A stretch of DNA of 64,000 nucleotides, from positions 34,078-98,077 of the forward strand of contig JADYZH010000075.1 of assembly GCA_020853215.1 (NCBI GenBank), written 5' to 3'. Made by a program: the position numbers and the translations under genes. This document shows positions 10,416 through 20,906 of the stretch, one piece after another. The first letter of the stretch is position 1. The number at the start of each line of letters is the position of its first letter. The notes under the pieces are model-generated. The model searched no databases and was not told the origin of the DNA. It saw only the letters and a program-made list of their open reading frames with translations. This DNA comes from Sulfuritalea sp. (GTDB lineage Bacteria; Pseudomonadota; Gammaproteobacteria; Burkholderiales; Rhodocyclaceae).

Positions 10416-10742
10416 ATGGCTATCGAAACCCGTCAAATTGACCAGCTGCTTTCCGAACTGCGCTCCGCTTCCTCGCTTGCGAGTGGAAAACCCGCCGGAA
10501 ATTCGGCGCCAACGGACGGGCCCGATTTTGCCGATTTACTGAAGAGCACGATTGACCAGGTCAGCGCTGCCCAACTGGACGCGAAACAAATGGCCGCGGA
10601 TTTTTCCAGCGGCCAGAGCGAGGTAAATTTGCAGGACGTGATGATCAATCTGCAAAAGGCCAATCTGTCCTTCCAGCAAATGGTCCAGGTGCGCAACCGG
10701 CTGGTGTCGGCCTATCACGACATCATGAACATGCAGGTCTGA
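10416..10742 (+). CDS. fliE: flagellar hook-basal body complex protein FliE
   Basis: FliE is the small adaptor between the MS ring or export gate and the rod. The 108 residues match the family's length. The C-terminal half has the typical helical segment VNLQDVMINLQKANLSFQQM and ends VRNRLVSAYHDIMNMQV. GAGGAG precedes the ATG by seven bases. It stands as a single-gene unit behind its own sigma-54 promoter, apart from fliF and fliG, which lie inverted about 3 kb upstream. Confidence 0.95.
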   Translation: MAIETRQIDQLLSELRSASSLASGKPAGNSAPTDGPDFADLLKSTIDQVSAAQLDAKQMAADFSSGQSEVNLQDVMINLQKANLSFQQMVQVRNRLVSAYHDIMNMQV

Positions 10743-10999
10743 TTCCGCCTCACAACCAAGCCGTTGCGGACGATAATACTGGTCGGATTCACTGGTGCAG
10801 CCGGCCGGCCCAGCGACTCCTGTGATGCGCCTCCGGCGTCCCCACCGCGGTACTCGCCGCGTTCTGTACGGCCCGACTAAAGAATTTCGGTTCGCTGCCG
10901 TAGTTGGAATAGCTCCAAAGCGAAGTTTCAGTGGAGATGGGCGGCCGCTCTGTCGACGTCAAACGTTGTGGCCGCGACCAAAATCGGAAAGCGAGAATC

Positions 11000-12562
11000 A
11001 TGTCTGCGATGAGCGTGGCGTTCATGCCTTGGGTGGGCCTGTTTCTACTGGTGCTGCATGGCACCGCCGTTGCCGGTGGCTGGCAGAAGGTTGTCGTCGG
11101 CAAAAGTGAAATCATCGAGATCGACACGACCAGCATCGCGCATGCGGATTCGGGCGTCACCGCCTGGAGCCGCATCACACTCGATCACACGGTCAGGGAT
11201 GCAGGCGGCGTCTTTGATGCGATACATGCGCAGAATCTCTATGACTGCACGGGGCGTCGCTTCACCACTCTGCGTCGCGCGTATTTTAATGGTGACGCGC
11301 TGGTACGCGAGGTTGTAGTTTCGCGGCAGCGAGCAAACACGGTACAGGTCGGCAGTATCGACGAACGCTTGTTCAGTCTGGCCTGCCGTGTCGCCACGGC
11401 AGGCGACACGCTCGCATCCGCAGATTCCACCCGCAGATCGAACGACGAGGCTTCGCATGGCGAACCAGGCGGACGTCCTGCGCCAATGCACGCAGATATG
11501 CGGACACCCAGGGCCGACCATTCACCACCCCGGCTGACGCCGGTTGCCGATACCACTCCGGTGGCACCGTCCGAAAAGCCAAAACTGATCGTCCTGCCAC
11601 CGATCGACAAGGCCGCTGCGGACAAGGCTGCCGGGAGCATCGGGCAAACGCCGGCCATGGTGCCTGCACCGACAACAGCCAGGGTAGATCCCGCCGCGCC
11701 AGACAAGGTGCCTGTGCCGACCCTGTCGGCGACCAAGCGGAACGTCGACCGACAGGAGGTCGAAAGCAAGGCTGACAAGCGTCTGCGGGAGTTGCACTAC
11801 GCCACGTCGGGCCCGCGTAAGGTGACAAAGAAAAAGTTGCCGGCGGAGCCGTCCGCGGCCAGCGGCCAAGAAAACACCGCGCGTTTGCACGGCCACTGGT
11901 CTTACGAAGGCGATAGCGGGCCCGCTCACTGGGCCAGACTGCGTGGCGACTATGCCACCTGCGACACGGGAAAGCGCCAGTCGCCAATCGATATTCGCGA
12001 GGGCATAAAGGTCGATCTCGAAAGCATCAAGTTCGATTACAAGCCTACGCAGTTTCGCATCATCGACAACGGTCATACGCTACAAGTCAGTGTCGGCGAG
12101 GGACTTGGATTGACGGTGATGGGCAAACGCCATGAGTTGCTGCAATTTCACTTCCACCGTCCGTCCGAAGAGCGGATCAATGGCCGCAATTACGACATGG
12201 TGGTGCACCTGGTGCACAAGAATGCCGAAGGCAGGCTGGCGGTCGTCGCCGTACTCCTGGAAAAAGGCAGCGAGCATCCGCTGATCCAGACGCTTTGGAA
12301 CAATCTACCGCTCGAACAGAATATGGAAGTGGCGCCGGAAGAGTCCATCGACCTGAACAAATTGTTGCCGGAAAACCGCTCTTACTGGACCTACATGGGA
12401 TCGCTGACCACCCCGCCGTGCACCGAAGGGGTTTTGTGGATGGTGCTGAAGCAACCGGTGCAGTTGGCGGCGGAACAAGTAGCCATCTTCTCGCGTGTCT
12501 ACCGGAACAACGCCCGTCCGCTGCAACCGGCGAACGGTCGACTTGTCAAGGAATCGCGGTGA
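11000..12562 (+). CDS. secreted alpha-carbonic anhydrase with N-terminal Adhesin_E-like domain
   Basis: I start the protein at MSAMSVAFMPWVG (GGAAAGCGAG upstream) rather than at the longer ORF start, because this leaves a clean signal peptide ending near TAVAGG. An N-terminal domain of about 120 residues (WQKVVVGKSE, LYDCTGRRFTTLR) resembles the surface-adhesin-E type domain of secreted proteins. A Pro/Ala-rich linker (about 155-290) leads to a complete alpha-carbonic anhydrase domain. That domain has the opening CDTGKRQSPIDI, zinc-ligand region LLQFHFHRPSEE, third His in MVVHLVH and the active-site strand LTTPPCTEGVLW. It should hydrate CO2 in the periplasm or at the surface. A fusion of these two domains is unusual to me. 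It sits in the accessory block, with no obvious flagellar link. Confidence 0.85.
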   Translation: MSAMSVAFMPWVGLFLLVLHGTAVAGGWQKVVVGKSEIIEIDTTSIAHADSGVTAWSRITLDHTVRDAGGVFDAIHAQNLYDCTGRRFTTLRRAYFNGDALVREVVVSRQRANTVQVGSIDERLFSLACRVATAGDTLASADSTRRSNDEASHGEPGGRPAPMHADMRTPRADHSPPRLTPVADTTPVAPSEKPKLIVLPPIDKAAADKAAGSIGQTPAMVPAPTTARVDPAAPDKVPVPTLSATKRNVDRQEVESKADKRLRELHYATSGPRKVTKKKLPAEPSAASGQENTARLHGHWSYEGDSGPAHWARLRGDYATCDTGKRQSPIDIREGIKVDLESIKFDYKPTQFRIIDNGHTLQVSVGEGLGLTVMGKRHELLQFHFHRPSEERINGRNYDMVVHLVHKNAEGRLAVVAVLLEKGSEHPLIQTLWNNLPLEQNMEVAPEESIDLNKLLPENRSYWTYMGSLTTPPCTEGVLWMVLKQPVQLAAEQVAIFSRVYRNNARPLQPANGRLVKESR

Positions 12563-12723
12563 GCCACCCCCCCGGCTGCGGGAAGCCGGCACCGGACCCT
12601 GGCATTCTCGGTTAAAGTTATCAGGCTCCGTGACACGACACGGCACCAAGAACGAGGCGGCTGAACCTTGTCCGCGAGCGAAGCTCGGTAGTGGGAATCA
12701 GACAATTCAAGGACAGGGGTTCA

Positions 12724-13215
12724 ATGGGCGCATTGATGTTTTCCGGAACGCGGACGCGAGACGGGTTGGCGCGACTCGCTATTTTGCTTTCAACGCTGTT
12801 GGTCGTGGCCTGCGGCGATACCCAGATGGCCTTTTTCAGCGGTGACGATCGCGCTCAAACGGTTTCGCTTGTTCGCGAACAGGCCTGGTTCGGTGGTCCG
12901 TGGCAAACCACCCTGATTGTCGCCAATAGCCCGAAGTGTCAGCGACGCTACTCCCTGGAAGGCTTGTCGGCCGACGAACTTGGAATGGACGTCTATCGCC
13001 CCGAGCCAAGCGTGTTCATCTTCAATACGGGCAAGCGTTGGTACGTGACGGAGTTGCAAAACTGCGGCTTTCAAACCTACAAGAAGCCGCCACCGGAACC
13101 GGGCGAAATTATCGGCAATTTCCGGATGCAGGACGGCAACTCGCGCTTTCTCGCCAAGAATTCCACCAACACCGTGGCCCGGGGCGCGGTTCGTCCGCCA
13201 GCCATCTCCAGATGA
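12724..13215 (+). CDS. putative lipoprotein of unknown function
   Basis: I do not recognise a family. From the ATG at 12724 (AGGACAGGGG upstream) it has a basic start, a hydrophobic segment and a lipobox ending LLVVAC, then about 130 soluble residues. Cysteines occur in SPKCQRRYS and ELQNCGFQTY, possibly a disulfide. A longer GTG start at 12691 (MGIRQF) is possible but would put the Shine-Dalgarno inside the gene. It lies between the carbonic anhydrase gene and the HD-GYP gene on the same strand. Confidence 0.65.
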   Translation: MGALMFSGTRTRDGLARLAILLSTLLVVACGDTQMAFFSGDDRAQTVSLVREQAWFGGPWQTTLIVANSPKCQRRYSLEGLSADELGMDVYRPEPSVFIFNTGKRWYVTELQNCGFQTYKKPPPEPGEIIGNFRMQDGNSRFLAKNSTNTVARGAVRPPAISR

Positions 13216-13266
13216 TCGTTACCACTGCCAGCCCGCAGCAACGCGGAAACTCTCCCGGATAAAAGC

Positions 13267-14496
13267 ATGCTGAAAAAAATCGGCGTCGAACACCTTTGCC
13301 TTGGAATGCATATTCACGAGTTGTGCGGCTCATGGATGGACCACCCGTTCTGGCGCACGCGCTTTGTGCTGGACAATGCAGACGATCTCCGCCGAATTAG
13401 AGACAGCGGCATCACCGAAGTCTGGATCGATGTCAGCATCGGCCGCGACTTATCCACCGAAGAATCGACAGCGGTAGCTCATTCTGAAGCCGAAATTGCC
13501 ACAGAAGTAAATCGCAGGCTGGAGCAGGCAGCAACCCAAAGTGCTCCACAGAAGCAGGTGGCGATGGTCGAAGAGGTGAGGCGTGCGGCCAGAATTTGCG
13601 TCGGAAGCAAAAGGGCGGTGGTCTCGATGTTTCACGAAGTTCGCATGGGCAAGGCGGTATCGCCCGAGGCGGCGGGAGCCCTGGTCGATGAAATTTCAAG
13701 CTCGGTAATACGCAATCCCGGGGCGCTGATCAGCCTGGCGCGACTGAAGACGGCGGACGACTACACCTACATGCACTCAGTGGCGGTTTGCGCTCTGATG
13801 GTGGCGCTGGCCCGCCAGCTGAATCTTGACGATGCGACCGTGCGCGAACTGGGGATGGCGGGACTGCTGCACGACCTGGGAAAGGCGCTGATGCCGATGG
13901 AGGTACTGAACAAGCCCGGCAAACTGACGGATGAGGAATTCGCCATCATCAAGGGTCACCCGGAAGCAGGACATAGAATCCTGGTCGAGGGTGCGACTGC
14001 AGGTGATATTCCGCTCGATGTGGTCTTGCATCACCACGAGAAGACGGATGGGAGCGGCTATCCGCGACGATTGAAGGGCGACCAGATCAGCCTCTACGCC
14101 CGAATGGGCGCGGTGTGCGATGTGTATGACGCGATAACCTCCAACCGCCCGTACAAGGCCGGCTGGGATCCGGCCGAATCCATTCGCAAGATGGCAGAAT
14201 GGTGCAATGGTCATTTTGACGAACGCATATTTCAGGCCTTCGTCAAATGCATCGGCATCTACCCTGTCGGTTCGCTGGTGCGGCTGGCATCGGGACGCCT
14301 GGGCGTAGTGACGGAGCAGTCTGAACAATCACTGCTTACCCCATGTGTAAAAGTATTCTTTTCTACCAAGTCGAAAACACAGATAGCTCCCGAAATCGTC
14401 GATCTATCCCGTGCGAGCGTGAAGGACGAGATCGTCAGTCGCGAGGAAGCAAGCCGCTGGGGCTTGAGGAACATCGAACAACTATGGGCACCGTAA
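13267..14496 (+). CDS. HD-GYP cyclic-di-GMP phosphodiesterase with DUF3391-type N-terminus
   Basis: The 409-residue protein has an N-terminal DUF3391-like region (about 1-130; IGVEHLCLGMHIHELCGSW). An HD-GYP domain follows, with metal-binding residues in HSVAVCALMV, LLHDLGKALMP, GHPEAGHRI and HHHEKTDGSGYP, and downstream DVYDAITSNRPYK. Proteins of this type hydrolyse c-di-GMP to GMP and usually favour motility. It is likely transcribed with the methyltransferase gene that overlaps its stop codon. With the GGDEF protein and YcgR in the same window it suggests c-di-GMP control of the flagellum. Confidence 0.93.
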   Translation: MLKKIGVEHLCLGMHIHELCGSWMDHPFWRTRFVLDNADDLRRIRDSGITEVWIDVSIGRDLSTEESTAVAHSEAEIATEVNRRLEQAATQSAPQKQVAMVEEVRRAARICVGSKRAVVSMFHEVRMGKAVSPEAAGALVDEISSSVIRNPGALISLARLKTADDYTYMHSVAVCALMVALARQLNLDDATVRELGMAGLLHDLGKALMPMEVLNKPGKLTDEEFAIIKGHPEAGHRILVEGATAGDIPLDVVLHHHEKTDGSGYPRRLKGDQISLYARMGAVCDVYDAITSNRPYKAGWDPAESIRKMAEWCNGHFDERIFQAFVKCIGIYPVGSLVRLASGRLGVVTEQSEQSLLTPCVKVFFSTKSKTQIAPEIVDLSRASVKDEIVSREEASRWGLRNIEQLWAP

Positions 14497-15386
14497 GTGT
14501 CGCCATGTCGCCAGCGTACAAACCGCGCGCCTTGAACCGCAAGCGAGTGCCGGGCATGTCCAAGCAGGATGACGTATCGACCGAACCGGCGGCCAGGCGG
14601 CGCGAGAAGCGGCAGCCGCACTCCCACCATACTCGGAATCCGCTGCTTTCAGCCGTGCTTGCCCAGTTGCTCGGTGCCCTGGCGGCCGGCGGCCTCGCGC
14701 TGGCCTTTTTTCCGCCATCCTTCGTCCAGCCTCTTGCCATCGCCGCGCTGCAGGGGTCTTGCGCGCTGGTTGCGGCCTGGCGACTGCGGGCGCGAGCCTG
14801 GTGGCTACCCATCCATCTGGTTTTCATGCCGCTCGTGGTTCTGGCCCGTGGCATGGACCTGCCGTCATGGCTGTGGGCCAGTGGATTTCTCTTGCTGCTA
14901 TTGATTTTCTGGCGCACCGATACAAGCCAGGTCCCGCTATATCTCACCAATCGCAAAAGTCGTTACGCCGTGCTGTCCGTCCTGCCGGCTACGCCCTGCC
15001 GGGTGATCGACCTCGGCTGCGGCGATGGCGCCTTGTTGCGCCACCTGGCCCGCAGCCGACCGGATTGCACGTTCGTCGGCTTCGAACATGCGCCCCTCAC
15101 CTGGGCCTGGGCCCGGCTGTCCACGCACGGCCTTGCCAACGTCGACATCCGCCGCGGTGATTTCTGGACCCACCCACTTGCCGGCTACGACCTTGTGTAC
15201 GCCTTTCTCTCGCCGGCACCAATGGCAAGACTTTGGGCCAAGGCCCGTGCCGAAATGTCGCCCGGCGCCCGCCTCGTCAGCAACAGTTTTGTCGTTCCGG
15301 AACAGGCGCCGTTGGCGGTGGTCGATGTCGACGACAAGCGCCGGACACGACTCAACATTTACATTGGCGCCAGCCTGCCAGGCTGA
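14484..15386 (+). CDS. membrane-anchored SAM-dependent methyltransferase-like protein
   Basis: The predicted ORF begins inside the HD-GYP gene. I take ATG 14484, which overlaps the HD-GYP stop by 13 bases; ATGs at 14505 and 14556 remain possible. The resulting product has about 300 residues. After a basic N-terminal stretch there are about three hydrophobic segments (for example LGALAAGGLALAFF and ASGFLLLLLIFW). A class I methyltransferase fold follows, with the SAM-binding motif VIDLGCGDGALLRHLA and an acidic residue in FVGFEHAP. The substrate cannot be read from the sequence. The overlap with the HD-GYP gene implies coupled expression. Confidence 0.75.
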   Translation: MGTVSVAMSPAYKPRALNRKRVPGMSKQDDVSTEPAARRREKRQPHSHHTRNPLLSAVLAQLLGALAAGGLALAFFPPSFVQPLAIAALQGSCALVAAWRLRARAWWLPIHLVFMPLVVLARGMDLPSWLWASGFLLLLLIFWRTDTSQVPLYLTNRKSRYAVLSVLPATPCRVIDLGCGDGALLRHLARSRPDCTFVGFEHAPLTWAWARLSTHGLANVDIRRGDFWTHPLAGYDLVYAFLSPAPMARLWAKARAEMSPGARLVSNSFVVPEQAPLAVVDVDDKRRTRLNIYIGASLPG

Positions 15387-15449
15387 TGCAGCCCCAGAAT
15401 CAGAACGCTGGGCCGGCAGCGGGTGGCTGAAGCTCAATAATACACGGGG

Positions 15450-15528
15450 CTACGTAGATACCGCAGTTTGTAGCGTAATCCACGGATAAACAAAGCCGAG
15501 TCTCTTTGGGATCATCCACCTCCATGGG
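15450..15528 (-). repeat. dispersed intergenic repeat, copy B
   Basis: It lies within the 309-base gap between the methyltransferase and diguanylate cyclase genes, which holds no gene I can support. CTACGTAG is at 15450-15457, and the CAAAC and ATCCGTG blocks follow in the conserved register. The CTACGTAG end is distal to the diguanylate cyclase start, about 240 bases away. The outer flank CCCATGGAG is shared with copy C. Confidence 0.85.
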
Positions 15529-15695
15529 AAGCGAATATCCTGCCGGCTCGCATGTAAACTGCTCGAAGAAGAACATCTCGGCTGGCAATCCTGGTGATCC
15601 GGGACTCCGGCATGCAGCCGTAATGCCGATTCATGCACGATCTTCCGCGCAGAGCCACCAGATTTACTAATGGATTAGAGACGCAATGGTGAAAC

Positions 15696-17492
15696 ATGGC
15701 TGAGCCCGGCAAACTTTCCGAACTTGAAATCGCCCGCGAAACCCTGCGCAGTCTCGCATCGAGAAAAATACCCCCGACGCCTGACAATTACAGGGCCTTG
15801 TATTTCGAAATATCCGGCGCACCGGTCACTGCGTCCTTTCCAGCGCAGGAGTTCAAGGCACTGAACGCGGCCTTGCCGCGCACTACCCCGGAGCAAAATC
15901 GTTTCACCCGTCAGCTGGAAACCGCGATTGCCAAGGGAACATGGGAAGGGGTAGGCGCGGTACTGACCGACTTGCTGACCAAATTCGGCAGCGACCAGCC
16001 GCACTGGCCGGGCTTGATTCGCGATCTGGTGCAACAACTTGAAGCGCATACTGCCGGCCTGACCGCCGCCCGAAAGAAGGAAGCGCTGGAGCATGTCCTG
16101 TCGGGTTCGGGAAACTCCGATCTTCTGCTCAACCGCCTGCAGTCATTGATTCGCTCCTGGAGCCAGAATCCCGCAGGTAGCGGGCCTGCCGTACTGGCCA
16201 CACAGGGAGCAGACCTGGAAGCGATCGTTAAGGCACCCGCTGCGACGCCATCCGCAACGAACCGGAAACCACTGCTCCAGCCGGTCTGGCAGGGTGGCAT
16301 CGTCGATCTGCGAGAGATCATCGCCCAATTGCTCGACAATACCCTCTCGATAGTCTTGCGCGACAAACCCGAGCTCGCCAGCGAGGCAAACCAGATTGCA
16401 GCCAGCGTGCGGGCCGCGCAAAACGCCGAAGCACTGATTGGCCTCTCGGAGCGGCTGAAGAAACTCTGCTACCGGGCCCACTTCATCGCCGAAGATCAGG
16501 CCGAGTTGAGCAATGCCCTGCTTCATCTGGTCCAGCTGATCGTGGAGAACATCGGTGAACTGGTGGTCGAAGATCAGTGGCTGACGGGTCAGATCAAGGT
16601 GGTGCGCGACCTGTTTCTTCAGCCACTCGACTTGCGCAGGCTGGATGATGCAGAACGCCGGATGAAGGATGTCATCGTAAAGCAGAGCTCGCTCAAGAAG
16701 AGCCTGAAGGAGGCTAACGACCGCCTCAAGCTGATGCTGATGACATTCGTAGACCGGCTGGCCGACTTTTCCGAGACGACCAGCGAATATCACGGCAAGA
16801 TCGAAAGCTGTTCGGAGAAAATCAGTAAAGCCAAGGACATTTCCGAGCTCACCGACGTGCTGGGCGAGGTCATGCGCGAAACCCGCGTGATACAGATCAA
16901 CACGGCGCGCTCACGCGATGAATTGAACGTCATGCGCAGCCAGGTGAGCGAGTCGGAGCAGATAGTTGCCCGCCTGCAGAATGAACTCTCGCACGCCAGC
17001 GAACTGGTCCGGCACGACATGCTGACCGGGGCGCTCAATCGCAAGGGCCTGGACGAAACCATGGAAAAGGAAATTGCCCGCCTCCGACGCCAGGGCGGAA
17101 CGCTCAGTCTGGCGCTGCTCGATGTCGACAATTTCAAAAAGCTCAACGACACCATGGGACATTCCGCGGGCGATGCCGCGCTGGTGCATCTGGCTGCGGT
17201 CGTCAAGGAAGTGGTGCGCCCCGACGATACACTGGCGCGTTACGGCGGCGAAGAGTTCGTCGTGCTGCTGCCCAATACCTCAAGCGAGGAAGCCGTTACC
17301 GTCATGAAACGCGTCCAGCGCGAGCTCACGCGAAACTTTTTCCTGCACAAGAACGACAAGGTCTTGATCACTTTCAGTTGCGGAGTAGCGGAGTTAGCCA
17401 ATGAAGAAGAACCCTACGACGCCCTGAAGCGAGCCGACGCCGCGATGTATCTAGCCAAGCGCGCAGGCAAGAATCGGGTCATACCGTCGTAG
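15696..17492 (+). CDS. diguanylate cyclase (GGDEF) with long helical N-terminal region
   Basis: The 598-residue protein opens LSELEIARETLRSLASRK, followed by PPTPDNY. This N-terminus is shared by a group of GGDEF proteins whose sensory role I cannot name. The region to about residue 430 is largely helical and contains a coiled coil (about 345-430). The GGDEF domain has the active site RYGGEEF and, upstream, a canonical RxxD inhibitory site (RPDD), so it should make c-di-GMP and be product-inhibited. No membrane segment is seen. Repeat copy B lies upstream. Confidence 0.93.
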   Translation: MAEPGKLSELEIARETLRSLASRKIPPTPDNYRALYFEISGAPVTASFPAQEFKALNAALPRTTPEQNRFTRQLETAIAKGTWEGVGAVLTDLLTKFGSDQPHWPGLIRDLVQQLEAHTAGLTAARKKEALEHVLSGSGNSDLLLNRLQSLIRSWSQNPAGSGPAVLATQGADLEAIVKAPAATPSATNRKPLLQPVWQGGIVDLREIIAQLLDNTLSIVLRDKPELASEANQIAASVRAAQNAEALIGLSERLKKLCYRAHFIAEDQAELSNALLHLVQLIVENIGELVVEDQWLTGQIKVVRDLFLQPLDLRRLDDAERRMKDVIVKQSSLKKSLKEANDRLKLMLMTFVDRLADFSETTSEYHGKIESCSEKISKAKDISELTDVLGEVMRETRVIQINTARSRDELNVMRSQVSESEQIVARLQNELSHASELVRHDMLTGALNRKGLDETMEKEIARLRRQGGTLSLALLDVDNFKKLNDTMGHSAGDAALVHLAAVVKEVVRPDDTLARYGGEEFVVLLPNTSSEEAVTVMKRVQRELTRNFFLHKNDKVLITFSCGVAELANEEEPYDALKRADAAMYLAKRAGKNRVIPS

Positions 17493-17579
17493 CACCGAAC
17501 CACCGACCGAATCGTAGTTTGCGGATCGCCCGAGCGGAAATGCTTCGACGCGATCCGTCAGAATCCGGAACAACCTCTC

Positions 17580-20500
17580 CTACCGGTGGTCCCGGCTGAG
17601 CGCCTTCAGCAGGGTCGCGAACAGCGCGTCCGGATTGAAGGGTTTGGCAAGAAAGTCAGTCATCCCTGCCTCGAAGCAGCGGGCCTGGTCCTCGGCAAAT
17701 GCGTTGGCTGTCATGGCGATGATCGGTGTGTCACGGTAGCCGATCATTTCACGAATCTGCCGCGTCGCCTCCAGGCCGTCGACGTTGGGCATCTGCATGT
17801 CCATGAAGATGACCGCATAGCAGGTCTCCTGCGCCAGAGTGACCGCTTCGGCGCCATCTTGCGCCGTGTCGATCACCAGACCGAGATCCTCCAACAGCAT
17901 CCCGGCCACTTCCCGGTTCACCGGCTCGTCGTCGGCCACCAGAATGCGATAGCCTTGGAAACGCTGCCGGATCTGCGCTTCGGCATCGAGGTTCGGCGCT
18001 TGCGGTGCAGCGGTGGTGGCAGATTTTTTCAGCCGCGCCTCGAACCAGAAAGTGCTGCCCGCCCCCGGCGTGCTGTCAGCGCCGACTTCGCCGCCCATCA
18101 GTTCGGCCAGCCGCCGCGTAATGGCCAGCCCGAGTCCGGTGCCGCCATATTTGCGCGTGGTCGAATTGTCAGCCTGCTCGAAAGCCCCAAAGAGCCGGGG
18201 CATGATCTCGGGCGGGATACCGATGCCGGTATCCTCAACTTCGACGCGCACCCGCACCGATTCGGCGGTCTCCTCCCCCTTGCGGATACGCAGCGTCACG
18301 CTACCCGTTTCGGTGAACTTGATGGCATTGGTGGCATAGTTGAGCAAGGCCTGCTGCAACCGCGTCGGATCGCCCACCAAGTTGGGCGGCAAGGGTTCTG
18401 TCTCGATCAGCAGGCGCAGGCCCTTGGCCGCGGCGCGTTCCGAAAGTAGCGTGCGGACATTGTCCAGAAGGCCGTCGAGGAGGATGGGCACCTCCTCCAG
18501 CGAGAACCTCCCGGCCTCGATCTTGGAAAGGTCGAGGATGTCGTTGATGATGGCCAGCAGGTGCTGGGCCGAGGCGTCGATGATGTCCAGGCGCCCTGCC
18601 TGCTGAAGCGTCACACCGCTGCGGCGCAGGATATGAGCCATGCCCAGGATGCCATTCATCGGGGTGCGGATTTCATGGCTCATGTTGGCCAGGAAGGCGC
18701 TCTTGGCGCGGTTGGCGGCTTCGGCCTGGAACTTGGCCAAGGTCAGGGACTGGTTTGCCGTTTCGAGGTCGGCGGTACGCGCAACGACACGCGCTTCGAG
18801 ATCGGCGTTGAGCCTTCTGATCTCGGTCTCGGCACGCCTGCGCTCGGTAATGTCGCGACTGATGACAACCAGCCCCTCACGCCCACCCTGCTGGTCATAG
18901 ATCGGCACCCTCCTCACCTCAAAATCGTGCAAGCGACCGTCATCAGCGACAATGGCCTCATACGCCAGGGTCAACCGGCCGGCCTCCCACGCCTTTTCGT
19001 CATCCGCCAGGCCGGTTTCATGCATGGAGCGGAACTCCGGATGCAGCTCGGCCAATTCCATTTCGGATTTTTCCTGCCAGGGAATGGCGTGCAACCGGTA
19101 CAGGCGCCTGGCAGCTTCATTGGTAATGATCCACCGACTCTTTCCATCCTTGAAGAAAATGGCATCCGGGATGGCCTCGATCAGGGCACCCAGAGACTTG
19201 TGGGAGAACGCCAGATCCATCTCGCTCTGCTTGCGCTCGGTAATGTCGATGTAGCTGGTGATAAAGCCGCCACAGGGCAGGGGCATGCCGCGAATCTCCA
19301 GCACCGTACCGTTGGCGCACATCCGCTCGAACAGGTGCGGCTGGAAATTGCGGGCACGGGCGACGACGGCTGCGACTATCTGCCCGGTATCGCCGGGACC
19401 GTACTCGCCGCGCTCGGCGTTGAAGCGGATGATGTCCTCGAAATGCACCTCCGGCTTTTCAAACAGCGCATCGGACAAGTCCAGCAACTGCTTGAACTGG
19501 TTGTTGTATATGACCAGGCGCAAGCCAGCGTCGAACACCGATATGGCGCCAGGAAAATTCTCGATGATGGCGGTAAGCAGGTTGTTCTGCCGCAGCAGCT
19601 TCTCCTCGATGTTCTTGCGTACGGTGATGTCGGCGATTACGCCGATGAGACCACTTTCCTTGCCATTGGCGTCGTGGAAAGGCCTCCCCGTCAGATGCCC
19701 CCAGAATTCAGTTTGGTCGGTGCGCCAGTAGTGACTGTCCAGATCCACCGAGGGAATGGCGCCTGACAGCAACTCACTCATCTTCTGCCGACCGGCATCG
19801 TGCTCCGACGGGTGAACAAGGGCGGCATACTCGCTTCCCACCAATTCATTGAGCGCACGTCCGAACATCTCGGCCATGCGCCGGTTGGCTCGCGTGATCC
19901 GCCCTTCCTTGTCAATCAGGAAGATTGCCACGCTGGACGTATCGAGAACCTGTTTGAGCAAGGCTTCGCGTCCCGCCAGATCGTCATTGGCCCTTCCCAG
20001 CGCCTGCGTGCGCTCGACGACCTTATGCTCAAGCTCCCCCTGGTGGGCCCGCAACTTCGCCACCAGTATCGCGACAGACGTCAGCAACAGGCTGAAGATC
20101 AGGCCGAACACGGACTTTAGCCAGAACCAGAGCGGATCACCCCAGCCCTTGATGGGCGCGACGCTCAGGGTCCAGTTACCATAGGCCAAGTCCAGGTTCT
20201 GCTCCACGGGTGCGACCAGGGCAGCGGACGACGAGGTGGCGATCACCTGCTTCTGCCCGCTATCAGGATGAATGCGCCAGAGTTCATAATCGATTCCCTG
20301 CTCGACCAGCTGCGGCAAGCGGGCACCCACCAGCGCCTCGGGGAAGCGGATCACGACGTAGGTGAATCCCCAGAAGTAGCGCTTCCCCTTTGCATCACTC
20401 AGAAACACCGGCAAGCGCCCGACGGCACCGAGACCGCCTTGCACCAGATTCATCGGGCCGGCCAGGGTCAGTTTTCCGGTATCCCGGGCGATCGCGGCCT

Positions 20501-20906
20501 CCTTGTCCTGCACTGGATCGTTCAATTGGTCGAAACCGATGGACTTTTCGTTACCGGTCAGCGGCACGACCTGCCGAATGATGCCTCCGGGCGAGATTCC
20601 CAAGGCAGAGACACCCGGATAAAACCGCAGCATCTCGCTGGCAACTGCATCAAACTCGGGGATGTTCCCGTTCCCATGGCGAACAAGTGCGGCCATGGCG
20701 TAGGTGGCGGATAGTGACCGTTCGATAGTGGTCTCAAGTGCGCGCGAATGGTCTTTGGCCAAACCGGCAATGCGCGCTTGTTCCTCCCGCAGGTTGTGTT
20801 GCTCGGAATGCCAGATCACGCTCGCCGCAACTGCCGCGGCCGCCAGGAATACGGCTGCCGCCATGACCAGCAAACGCTGGCTGCGTGGATGGGAATTGGC
20901 GTTCAT
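17580..20906 (-). CDS. membrane hybrid sensor histidine kinase: CHASE-PAS repeats-HisKA-HATPase-REC
   Basis: The 1108-residue protein has a membrane segment at about 12-32 and a periplasmic CHASE-type domain ([25 protein letters not shown]). A second membrane segment follows at about 268-290 ([19 protein letters not shown]). Four PAS-like units come next, then HisKA ([14 protein letters not shown]), the ATPase (GTGLGLAI) and one C-terminal receiver ([23 protein letters not shown]). Unlike the kinase at 1328 it has no HPt, so an external phosphotransfer protein would be needed. The CHASE ligand is unknown. No cognate regulator is adjacent. Confidence 0.93.
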   Translation of the reverse strand: MNANSHPRSQRLLVMAAAVFLAAAAVAASVIWHSEQHNLREEQARIAGLAKDHSRALETTIERSLSATYAMAALVRHGNGNIPEFDAVASEMLRFYPGVSALGISPGGIIRQVVPLTGNEKSIGFDQLNDPVQDKEAAIARDTGKLTLAGPMNLVQGGLGAVGRLPVFLSDAKGKRYFWGFTYVVIRFPEALVGARLPQLVEQGIDYELWRIHPDSGQKQVIATSSSAALVAPVEQNLDLAYGNWTLSVAPIKGWGDPLWFWLKSVFGLIFSLLLTSVAILVAKLRAHQGELEHKVVERTQALGRANDDLAGREALLKQVLDTSSVAIFLIDKEGRITRANRRMAEMFGRALNELVGSEYAALVHPSEHDAGRQKMSELLSGAIPSVDLDSHYWRTDQTEFWGHLTGRPFHDANGKESGLIGVIADITVRKNIEEKLLRQNNLLTAIIENFPGAISVFDAGLRLVIYNNQFKQLLDLSDALFEKPEVHFEDIIRFNAERGEYGPGDTGQIVAAVVARARNFQPHLFERMCANGTVLEIRGMPLPCGGFITSYIDITERKQSEMDLAFSHKSLGALIEAIPDAIFFKDGKSRWIITNEAARRLYRLHAIPWQEKSEMELAELHPEFRSMHETGLADDEKAWEAGRLTLAYEAIVADDGRLHDFEVRRVPIYDQQGGREGLVVISRDITERRRAETEIRRLNADLEARVVARTADLETANQSLTLAKFQAEAANRAKSAFLANMSHEIRTPMNGILGMAHILRRSGVTLQQAGRLDIIDASAQHLLAIINDILDLSKIEAGRFSLEEVPILLDGLLDNVRTLLSERAAAKGLRLLIETEPLPPNLVGDPTRLQQALLNYATNAIKFTETGSVTLRIRKGEETAESVRVRVEVEDTGIGIPPEIMPRLFGAFEQADNSTTRKYGGTGLGLAITRRLAELMGGEVGADSTPGAGSTFWFEARLKKSATTAAPQAPNLDAEAQIRQRFQGYRILVADDEPVNREVAGMLLEDLGLVIDTAQDGAEAVTLAQETCYAVIFMDMQMPNVDGLEATRQIREMIGYRDTPIIAMTANAFAEDQARCFEAGMTDFLAKPFNPDALFATLLKALSRDHR

